A DNA stretch of 17,748 nucleotides, from positions 8,633 through 26,380 of the forward strand of contig UZAN01045923.1 in assembly GCA_900618425.1 (NCBI GenBank), read 5' to 3'. The stretch is from Echinostoma caproni. Lineage: Eukaryota; Platyhelminthes; Trematoda; Plagiorchiida; Echinostomatidae. The position numbers were made by a program, and so were the translations under genes. Below the pieces are notes generated by a model. The model was not told where the DNA came from. It saw nothing but the letters and a program-made list of their open reading frames with translations, and ran no database searches. This document shows, piece by piece, positions 8,790 through 16,209 of this stretch (positions within the stretch are counted from its first letter, which is position 1; the number at the start of each line of letters is the position of its first letter).

Positions 8790-9420
8790 TACGGGCTGAA
8801 CATGAAGAGAGCAGTTTTTTTGTGCTGATCCCAGTATTGAGGTAAAGATTTGAACTGGGTAGGAGAATAGGAATCACTGGGATATACCTCAAAATGAAGG
8901 GAATGTGTTCGTGATGAACGAGAATTTGTAAGCATAAATTTACAAATAGAGATCACATAGGAGAGGGTGAGGGCGAGATTAGCGAGGACAATCGGAAGGA
9001 GTGAAATCTGCCTGATGATGGCCGAACCCAGGACAGCAAAAAATGTTACACAAGTAAATCAAATAAGAAAACTGAAGGGGGGGGGCGTATAGGCAACAAC
9101 AGGGAGGAAAGAGTGATATACAATGGAAAAGAAGACAGAGATTTTAGATAAAAAAACTATGAAAGGTCAATTGTCCGAGTTTACTAACACCAAGGGTAAG
9201 ATGGAAAGACCAGAATGGATCATTTTCTACGGCCACATTAAGACACGTAATCGAGCCTAGTCCAGAAGTGAGAGAAGAGTAAATTGAAGCATTCATGTGG
9301 GGTAGGATGAAAGCAAAAGAAATTTTATGCACTCGAAACTTTGCGAAAAATAAGATTAAGATAACATTCAAAGCATGAAATAAGGACTAGAAATTAGAGT
9401 AAAACAGATTAATGAAGTTC
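8790..9420 (+). other. Purine-rich tract with a G9 run
   Basis: The plus strand is strongly enriched in A and G over several hundred bases, including GAGAGGGTGAGGGCGAG-type stretches near 8961 and nine consecutive G at 9077-9085. Within it, 9009-9045 reads TGCCTGATGATGGCCGAA followed by GGACAGCAAAAAATG. That resembles the CTGATGA...CCGAA...AATGTT strings seen in some dispersed retroelements, though too short to assign. The bias could reflect an old retroelement body or simple drift. No gene is supported. Confidence 0.35.
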
Positions 9421-9785
9421 CACATAACCTGCATATTTTATGAGATTAGCAGGTAGAGAAATAGACAAATAACCAATCAATAAATCAATACATACTTGTA
9501 GATAATAACTTATCGAGGGTTGGAAATAAGTAATACTCCTCGGCTGTAAAAACTATAAACGTTTGCATTATCAAAATTCAAGCGGGCAGTAAAAGCACCA
9601 CTGTTAAAGACAGAACTTATCTTTTTATTCTTTACTTTCTTTTGTTGAATGTACTAAGATACAATTTTCAAAAATTGAGAAGCGGCTAATCAAAGGGCTG
9701 CTATAAAAATGTAATAGGCAAAGTCAGGTAGTGGTGGTGGGATGAGAAGGCATTTCACTCGGGGTGATAATATGGTGACATTTAC
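9421..9785. other. Unassigned stretch
   Basis: AT-rich, with CAATCAATAAATCAATACATA at 9475-9495 as a weak CAAT/AAT-rich run. If the exon candidate immediately to the right were real, this would be its downstream intron. Confidence 0.35.
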
Positions 9786-10041
9786 CGCCTGGTCCTCACG
9801 GCCCGCCGCACAATCTGGGTGACATTCAAGTGTGGGAAGATTTGATTTTAAGGCAAACTGGAGGGGATCATGTGAGTCACACAGGGATAGCATTCGGTGA
9901 AGCAGTACATTTTCGACGGGATTTTTGCAACACAGTGGGCCTTCACTGGGGATTGAACTTTTGCGGAGTAACCTCTGATAGTTATGATAATTTGGGTTAA
10001 ACAGTTCATCAATAGGTGTTGCAAACGGTTCAGAACGTGTT
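9786..10041 (-). CDS. Weak candidate internal exon, product unknown
   Basis: The minus strand is open for 130 codons across 9690-10082, near the chance maximum for this window. What makes it slightly better than the others is placement of splice-like signals in the same reading direction. A pyrimidine-rich TTGCTCTTCCTGTTAAG acceptor ends at 10042, and GCG followed by GTAAAT forms a donor at 9786/9785 (a second, GCC followed by GTGAGG, at 9800). The enclosed peptide of about 85 residues is mixed in composition, with DELFNPNYHNYQRLLRKSS near its start, a CC pair, HRMLSLCDSHDPLQFAL and then an ECHPDC motif. It matches no family I know. LTR copy C lies just upstream on the same strand. A random open frame is still the likelier explanation. 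Confidence 0.2.
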
Positions 10042-10109
10042 CTTAACAGGAAGAGCAATAGTGTAATAGTTGAACTAGGCACGAGTCATAGATCATAAAC
10101 CACAGTTGC

Positions 10110-10413
10110 AAATGAAACACGGAATCGCATTAGCAACCGTACGTTGGAATCTCCTGTCGCCGGGATTCAGGAAAAAGGTCACACAAGGGGTGGTAAGTTT
10201 GCTAAGGAAAATCAATGAAATTAAATAACATGTGCAAAAGAATGTTATTAGTTAAACAGGTCTTTGACAATGGTCTGCTTGTATGCTGGACACCTTACAG
10301 CTTCTGTTTGAACCACACAGTTTCCGATTGGTCGTCAATGTTGGCCTGTGGTTCGTTGTCCACAAACTGTAACTCACCACTCCAGGGTTATCTCGTAGGC
10401 AAGAATCACCACA
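10110..10413 (-). mobile_element. Solo-LTR-like repeat, copy C (reverse orientation, internally deleted)
   Basis: On the minus strand it begins TGTGGTGATTCTTGCCTACGAGAT at 10413 and follows the family through GTTACAGTTTGTGGACAAC. It then jumps to CCAATCGGAAACTGTGTGG, so the CRE-containing part is deleted. It continues with a TTTTGCACATGTTATTTAAT block, CCTTTTTCCTGAATC and CGGCGACAGGAGATTCC. The last block is shared with copy D (CGGTGACGAGAGATTCC) rather than with A, B, E and G, which suggests a C/D subfamily. The 3' end fades near 10110 and has no TAC tract. The 5' flank on the minus strand is CACAT, and I find no matching repeat at the other end. Confidence 0.65.
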
Positions 10414-11139
10414 ATGTGGGCCATTAGTTGTGTTGGCCTTGAGTCCATTCAAGACTTTGAAAACATCGAACGGCGAAACCGGGGTAAGTTTTATGATAGG
10501 TTGAAACGGAGGTAAGAAGAGAACTTATTTCTTGAATGTTTGGATAGGAGATGACGTTTCAGCCATAGAGTTCATGCAAGATATACCTCTCAAGACAGCT
10601 ATTTTCAACCTGAACGGTGTCAATATGTACTTCGTCTGTCTATTCTGCTCATGCCATCTCTCTCACTCGGCTTTGACAGTCTTCTAAGCACCCAATTCAG
10701 TCCTAAATATGCGCGCCTAACCAAGGTGTGTGTAAGTATAATGTACAGGGTGATTACAGTAATTACGAGAGTTTAAACAGTTATCACCTTTCCAAACTAA
10801 ATTAGTGGTGATCAAATAAGGTAAAGGCACCGGTTTTCTGTAACACTTTGCTAGCCTCTATTTTTTTCATCTGCTGTGCATTCGAGAACGAGAAGTTTTA
10901 GGTCATAGAGACACATCCGTTGGTTAATAAACCCTAGTGGACCTCATTGAGTGGCAAAACAACTTCCAAGCAACGGTAAGTCGGTTATGCATTAGCTGCT
11001 CTTAGCGTCCTTCACCTCAGCGCGAAACCGCATACAGGATTGCCGGATTAATCTAAAATTTGATTCATTTCTGTGACATCGGCAAGACTTGACATACTAT
11101 GGAGAATAATGTTTTTTAGTTTTTGTCCTGTATAACTAC
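10414..11139. other. Unassigned stretch between LTR copies C and D
   Basis: Short stops in all frames; no repeat copy, RNA gene or gene recognised. Confidence 0.35.
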
Positions 11140-11144
11140 CTTTC

Positions 11145-11475
11145 TGTGGGGATCCTGGCCTCTAAGATGACGCCAACCCAAAAGCGAAGCGTTACAGTAT
11201 CTCAGCGTTGAACCATAGACCAATAGTATCAACCGATCAGAAGCTGTGTGACGAAGAGAATACACACAGGCAACTTGCGAGGGCCTGGATAACAAATAAA
11301 GTTTCTTTGTACATATAATTTAATCCCGTTGATTTTCGTCAATAAGTGGACCGCTACTTCTGTAATCTTCTTCATGCATCTCGGTGACGAGAGATTCCGG
11401 CCCACGTTTGGCAGAGTAACTTGGGTTTTCATCTGCGATTGCGATTCCTGATTCGTGCCCATTTTGATTAACACG
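11145..11475 (+). mobile_element. Solo-LTR-like repeat, copy D (shortened, exact 5-bp flanking duplication)
   Basis: This copy starts TGTGGGGATCCTGGCCTCTAAG and ends GATTAACACG, flanked by CTTTC at 11140-11144 and CTTTC at 11476-11480. The terminal CA of the family appears as CG here, one transition away. It lacks the CRE region and the TAC tract, giving 331 bp. It keeps the CATAG...GATCAG...CTGTGTG segment (with its CCAAT changed to CCGAT), an ACATATAATTTAAT block near 11312, a decayed poly(A) signal (CAATAAG) and the CGGTGACGAGAGATTCC block shared with copy C. Exact short duplications at both ends are what integrase-mediated insertion leaves. Confidence 0.72.
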
Positions 11476-11480
11476 CTTTC

Positions 11481-12707
11481 ATTCTGGTCTCACGTTTTAC
11501 CTAGAAAACGTCATTGTTTATCAATCTGTTGTTGAGCTCAGTAACCTCTCGCCCGAGGCACAAAGCACAGTGTATAACTGATGAAATAGTTGACAGCACT
11601 GACTTAATCATTCACTCCTACCGCTCTTCCTATTGAACGTAGAAAGATATACACCGTGAATCGACTACATTCAACTTCTTTAAACCCCGACAAAACTCGG
11701 TTAAAAGTGTGGTAAACGCGCACATGTTCCAGCTTGCACTGTACATCTACCTGCATGCAGAATTTACTGTCAGCGGTTGTTGTGCTAACCATCACTCGTG
11801 GTGATCATGTGCCAAAGTAATTTGTATACAGTGTGGATGTGCCCCTTCAATTTCACTCGATTCGGATACACGGTCTGTGTTCGATACCTCTACCAAATGG
11901 GAAACTAAGCCTGGGCAAAGTAAAACAAAACACACGTGGGCGTGTAAAACAGAATGCAAACATCAAGATGTGTACAGTTTTAATATACATTTTGCTTAGT
12001 ATTTTTTAATTTTAATCGTGTGTTAGTCCGGTAAATAGGTGACTCTCAAACTTAGGCGTCATTCATTTTGGAGTCTGCAAAGTAGATTGCATCAGAAACA
12101 AGACAGAAGTGAGTTAGAAACTTCAACTTGTGAGGTGCGATCTGTGTAGGGATTACCCACCACCGATGTCGTTTTATTATTGAGTTATTACTTGTTTCCG
12201 GTTAGGAATTTCTGACAGAAGTACCCAATATTTACACCGCACGCAAGTTAGCATGCGGGCATGCACAACCTCGCTAAGATTCCTCTATCTCTCCTTGTTA
12301 CGCACAACCCACAACCCATTTATCGCAGTTCTGTCATTGTTTTCCGACTTTTAACCGTACCCCTCTTCCTTCTCGTCTTATTTTTGAACAACCACAAAAA
12401 TTGTTGTATGTCACTATTTGATGAAGCCCAGAAAACGAGCTTGTTTGTTCACTTAAACAAGCTTCAGTCCATCCAAATTCACAAATCCCGGCAAGGTCAC
12501 TAATTTATATTCTGGGTTGCTATCCCCTAGCGATGCCCTCCGGCACACTTTTGGGATATGTTTTGGGGAGACCAACGACCAGATCGAGTGGAATATATTG
12601 ACCAAGAATGAGAGTGCTTCTCCTAGTTAGATATATCAATCCTCATAATGAGTCTTGTCACGAAGTACGAGTGTTCTTCATTTACTGATTGATTGGAACC
12701 GACCATT
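11481..12707. other. Unassigned stretch between LTR copies D and E
   Basis: About 1.2 kb with small open frames (11604-11795 minus, 12261-12503 plus) of chance length. A B-box-like GTTCGATACC occurs at 11879-11888, but no A box precedes it at a proper distance. A short ATTG run (12686-12694) sits just upstream of copy E. Confidence 0.35.
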
Positions 12708-13144
12708 TATGGTAATCCTTGCTTACGGGATCACGCAAACCACGGAGTGACACGCTACAGTTTTCGGACAACTGTGATGAATGAAGCTTCCCAGGTGACG
12801 TCAGCGAAGCGCGTACGTGTCACTGTTTCTGGACTACATACCATAGGTCGATTCTACCAGCCAATCAGCAGCAGTGCGGCCCAGACTAAAGCTGTACAAC
12901 GCCAGAAATACTAGCACGCGATTGGCAGAGGCTTGGATGACCAATGAACTTGTTTTGTATATATTATTTAAACCCTATGATTTCCGTCAATAAAAGAACT
13001 GCTGTTCCTGTGGCGTTTTTCTGGCGTCTCGGTTACGTGGGATACTGTCGTGTAAGTACCAGTGTGATTGAATGCTTACTTGGCGTCCGTGATTTCTGAT
13101 ACTTGATTCGTATTTCGTGATCAGTGTATACCACTACTATTACA
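12708..13144 (+). mobile_element. Solo-LTR-like repeat, copy E (full length, good TATA box)
   Basis: It starts TATGGTAATCC (family TGTGGTGATCC) and ends CTATTACA. All core motifs are present: TGACGTCA at 12796, CCAAT at 12861, ATTGG at 12921, CCAAT at 12941, TATATATTATTTAAA at 12958 and AATAAA at 12989. The TAC tract has shrunk to CCACTACTATTACA. Immediate flanks (CCATT and TCATG) agree at only three of five positions, so the target duplication is not convincing. Diagnostic bases tie it to copy A. An open stretch at 12693-12914 crosses the element edge and is not a gene. Confidence 0.8.
12796..12994 (+). promoter_or_regulatory. Promoter-like cluster in LTR copy E
   Basis: CRE octamer 12796-12803, CCAAT 12861-12865, ATTGG 12921-12925, CCAAT 12941-12945, TATA block 12958-12972, AATAAA 12989-12994. 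Order and spacing match copy B almost exactly: the interval from the second to the third CCAAT-type box is 20 bases in both. This is the clearest TATA box of the family. Activity is not shown by sequence alone. Confidence 0.5.
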
Positions 13145-13179
13145 TCATGCCTCAGACTAATTAATACTTATTAATAATT

Positions 13180-13213
13180 ACTAACTCACAAGTAATGGCG
13201 AGTTAAATGCGAA
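13180..13213 (+). repeat. Member 1 of a degenerate direct repeat pair (partner 13848-13880)
   Basis: About 26 of 34 aligned positions agree with 13848-13880, with one gap; the core is ACAAGTAA followed by GAG, TAA and TGCGA. The pair brackets a 650-bp interval that contains LTR copy F and the TCAA microsatellite. Local duplication or two copies of an old dispersed repeat are both possible. Confidence 0.4.
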
Positions 13214-13572
13214 CTATCAATTCAGCCTAGGAGGTTTGTTGCCAGTTAGCCCGTATCCTGCATGGAAGACCTGATTTAGTGGAATGCTTTCAATTGGAAG
13301 TTTTGAATAATCAGTCTCCCTTCGTCGCTGTTGAGCCAAACTGAACTGACTGACTATCTTTGAAGGCGACACGTGAAAAAACCTGAAATGGCAATTCCTT
13401 TAAGAAATGACATGAGATGGTTGACACGATGGTAACACACGCCTTGAATGGAATGGGTCTGGAGATTAAATCCCAGACGGGACGGTAGATATGCACTATA
13501 GATGAGCTCCAATAGGATAAAACTAGTGTTTAGTGCTTTAGAGCGCATGGTTAACTGGAAGACTTGAGATAT

Positions 13573-13758
13573 TGTAGTGATTGTAGTAGTAGTAGTAGTA
13601 CGCGCTGAACTCGGAATACAAACCACGCAACCAGGATCAAAGAATACCCTACAAGCGTCATTGACGTCACCTTTGAAATTTGATTGATCGCAATTGTTCC
13701 ATAACTGTAACGCGCAGCTCCAGGGTAGGCGTCATCTCGTAGGCCTGGGATCACCAAA
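13573..13758 (-). mobile_element. Solo-LTR-like repeat, copy F (reverse orientation, large internal deletion)
   Basis: On the minus strand it begins TTTGGTGATCCCAGGCCTACG and follows the family through TTACAG and TGACGTCA (13672-13679, palindromic). It then jumps directly to the 3' part, TTTGATCC...TTGCGTGG...GTATTCCGAGTTCAG, the TAC tract and AATCACTACA. The CCAAT and TATA region is missing, leaving 186 bp. Its 5' edge abuts an undetermined base (13761) and the TCAA microsatellite, so the flanking duplication cannot be read. Confidence 0.75.
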
Positions 13759-13761
13759 GGN

Positions 13762-13830
<69 letters not shown>
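13762..13830 (+). repeat. (TCAA)n microsatellite
   Basis: About seventeen perfect TCAA units, equivalent to (ATTG)n on the minus strand, lie directly upstream of copy F's 5' edge in that copy's orientation. An undetermined base at 13761 separates them. Short ATTG runs also occur at 1237 and just before copy E. Perfect repetition implies recent length change. Confidence 0.9.
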
Positions 13831-13831
<1 letters not shown>

Positions 13832-13847
13832 TCAATTATCCCATATC

Positions 13848-13880
13848 ACTACTTACAAGTAACTGTGAGATAACTGCGAG
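13848..13880 (+). repeat. Member 2 of a degenerate direct repeat pair (partner 13180-13213)
   Basis: ACTACTTACAAGTAA, then GTGAGATAACTGCGAG, corresponds to ACTAACTCACAAGTAA and GCGAGTTAAATGCGAA in the partner. Lies 17 bases after the TCAA tract. Confidence 0.4.
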
Positions 13881-14539
13881 TCCTTTATTTTCTATTTATA
13901 CATGGACTATAAATTGTTGGTGAGTATTAATAGAATAAAAATCTTTCTCATAACTTTAATTTTCATCTATCAGCTTCTTAAATTTGCGTGATTAATTTTG
14001 TGATTCTGTTTATAGCCGGTTCCAATTAACTTCGTTTTGCTTGCGGTGCGGATAACGGAACATCTTGTGACTTGATGTCTACATCAACTTGGTCAAACAA
14101 AGTAATACCAGAAGGTTCACGCAGGGCTTCCTTCAGGGACTCTTCTGTATTGTGACTGTATTGATTACTCGCTTTTTACTATCCTGTTCTATCCATCCAA
14201 TTTAGCAGATGGTTTAGAGTCTGACTGTCATGGAGAAACCTACATTCACCATTCATCACACTATGAACCATACAATGAAATCATACAAATCGGAATTAAA
14301 GGCACACTTGCATTGGCTATAGCGAGCCTGAAGTCTCCCTGTATTCTCAGACTTATTCAGTGCAAAGCGTTTGAAAACGAATGGAAACGTGCACATTCCA
14401 CCCCATCTCATTGAGTCGATCGTAAATATTTGCGAAGCACTATCCGCAAACAAGAGTACCTTCTCAATAGACGACTGATTTAGGACACATGAAGCTTCAT
14501 GTATTAAACGTTGCCTTGCTTATTCTGGGTGTTTGCAAA
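13881..14539. other. Unassigned stretch
   Basis: It contains TTTAGCAGATGGT at 14201-14213, a 13-base match to the A-box-like string at 4414. No B box follows at the required distance, so a second tRNA-like element is not supported. A 65-codon open frame on the minus strand (14256-14453) is of chance length. Confidence 0.35.
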
Positions 14540-14618
14540 CCTTCCAGTTTGGCACTGCTGCAGCAAGCATTTTTCGCATCCACATTCGTCGTCGTCTGCC
14601 AATTCTCATGGCAGAGTT
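14540..14618 (+). repeat. Member of a weak repeat or exon-like pair (partner at 6022-6097)
   Basis: CCTTCCAG at 14540 would make a fair splice acceptor after a T-containing lead-in. The frame that follows stays open for about 57 codons to 14718, reading LPILMAELEAFHLNLVALF in its middle. No donor is evident before the stop at 14716. The similarity to 6022-6097 is concentrated in the 19 bases 14600-14618. A repeat relic is as likely as an exon. Confidence 0.3.
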
Positions 14619-15458
14619 GGAAGCATTTCATTTGAATCTGGTTGCCTTATTCATAAAATCCTGTCAAACTATGTGGGAGAAAATCAAATGCGCAAGAAGT
14701 GAACTCCCTCCCCGATAGACACACTCGTAATCAAGCACAAGATCCTTCAAGGTTTATATATGTTGAAAGCCTCTTTACAAAATTCCTGAATTATCATTTT
14801 GCATCCTAAAACATGGTTTATTATGTGACCTGTATAAGCGTACTCATCGTTGTCTGCATTACCTGCTTCGCTGGTTGTATTGCTTCCCTTTCAAATTTCC
14901 GTTTTTAAAATATTTTTATTCCAAAAGTTGTGATGTAACTCTTAGGCTTTTATAATTGTTATGTAAAATCCAAGTTACACAAATAGTGATCCAGTTCATC
15001 TCTGTGTTCGCAAGCACTGCAATGCATCTGACCAATATATTGGATATCGTTTGTCTAATACCGACAAATGTTTGTTCATTTAAAATTGCAAAGCTTTTTT
15101 TCATTTCGCTACCCGATCAAAACTTCTCCGCATGTTTATCCACACTCCGTAACGATTGAATTGCTTTTTGGTGCGCATCTAAGTAAACCAAAACCAACAT
15201 TACTCAAACTTGGAGCTCGCCGTTTGCTCCAACTTATTCTTTCATTTTTTTTCGTCATTTTAATGATTTATCTTTTCACTGCATCATAATTTCTACATCA
15301 TGTTGGAAGTTCACCACTGAAATTACACAAGCTGGTTTGAGAACAAAATTTCGAATTTCAGTGTTCAAATCGGGGTTGCATTTTATGCAGCAAATTCGGT
15401 GTTTGAAACCTAGGGGATATACAACCGAATTCTCATTAGGAGTTTGCGTCGGACGGAA
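14619..15458. other. Unassigned stretch before LTR copy G
   Basis: Overlapping short open frames on both strands (14956-15159, 15068-15289, 14916-15104 and 15276-15527) cancel each other as evidence of coding. No repeat copy or RNA motif seen. Confidence 0.35.
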
Positions 15459-15463
15459 ACGCC

Positions 15464-15850
15464 TGTGGTGTTCCGCGCCTACGAGATGACGCGTACCCTG
15501 GAACGATGCGTTACAGTTTTTGGACAAATGCGATCAATCAAACTTCACGGGTGACGTCAACAACACGCCTACGTGTCACTGCTTCTGTCTACATGTCATA
15601 GGTAGATCGTACCAGCCAATCAGAGACCGTGTGGCCCAAACAGAAGCAGAACAATGCAAGCAATACTGGCACGCGATTGGTGGAAGCCCGGATAACCAAT
15701 GAACTTACTTTGTACCTATTATTTTCTCACCCTTTCCTCAAGTTTCAGTTACGTGGGATATTGCGTGCTAGTGCCAGTGTGGTCCAGTGCTTACGTGATC
15801 CAGTCCGTGATTCTTATTGAGCGTTTCGTATTTTAAGTTCAGTGCTTAAG

Positions 15851-15911
<61 letters not shown>

Positions 15912-15912
15912 G

Positions 15913-15971
<59 letters not shown>

Positions 15972-15999
15972 TACTACTACTACTACTACAATCATTACA
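15464..15999 (+). mobile_element. Solo-LTR-like repeat, copy G (exact target duplication, expanded TAC tract)
   Basis: This copy begins TGTGGTGTTCCGCGCCTACG and ends AATCATTACA. It is flanked by ACGCC at 15459-15463 and ACGCC at 16000-16004, an exact 5-bp duplication that fixes both ends of the family. It has TGACGTCA at 15552, CCAAT at 15616, ATTGG at 15676 and CCAAT at 15696. The TATA block is degenerate (TGTACCTATTATTTTC). Roughly 40 bases that carry AATAAA in copies B and E are deleted. Its TAC tract is expanded to about 140 bp, making the copy the longest at 536 bp. Preserved flanks suggest it is among the younger insertions. No internal retroelement sequence is present. Confidence 0.85.
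15851..15990 (+). repeat. Expanded (TAC)n tract inside LTR copy G
   Basis: About 46 triplets with two interruptions, a TAG in place of TAC near 15910 and a single-base frame slip near 15970. Other copies carry only a few units at the same position, so the tract belongs to the LTR and has expanded in this copy. Read in one frame it gives a threonine run, which is not evidence of coding. Confidence 0.92.
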
Positions 16000-16167
16000 A
16001 CGCCCTTCACTCGATCATTGGGAAGGTATTTGACACCGAAATGATTACACGAATGAGTTACGTTGATGATGCTAAACACGGTAGAAACAGGTGCCTGGTT
16101 AATTCTGTCGTTCCGTTTCACCTGGCATTTATCCTGTGCACGATCAAATCTAGCGTATATTGCATAA

Positions 16168-16209
16168 TGGCATTCTAACTACTTTGCAAATTGCAAGTAG
16201 TCAATGCCA
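16168..16209 (+). other. Compound inverted repeat / hairpin
   Basis: Outer arms TGGCATT (16168-16174) and AATGCCA (16203-16209) are exact complements. Inside them CTACTTTGCAA (16179-16189) pairs with TTGCAAGTAG (16191-16200), leaving one bulged T. The small internal loop is CTAA against TC. The apex must open a few pairs to form a loop, leaving about 14 paired bases overall. It is too short for a usual animal microRNA precursor and has no T run after it. It may be a cruciform-forming site or a relic of a small inverted-repeat element. Confidence 0.55.

Noticed and set aside
13762..13830. TCAA array as a CRISPR or satellite
   Set aside because: Unit length is four bases without spacers; a plain microsatellite.
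15842..16033. Polythreonine open frame
   Set aside because: It is the TAC microsatellite of LTR copy G read in one frame.
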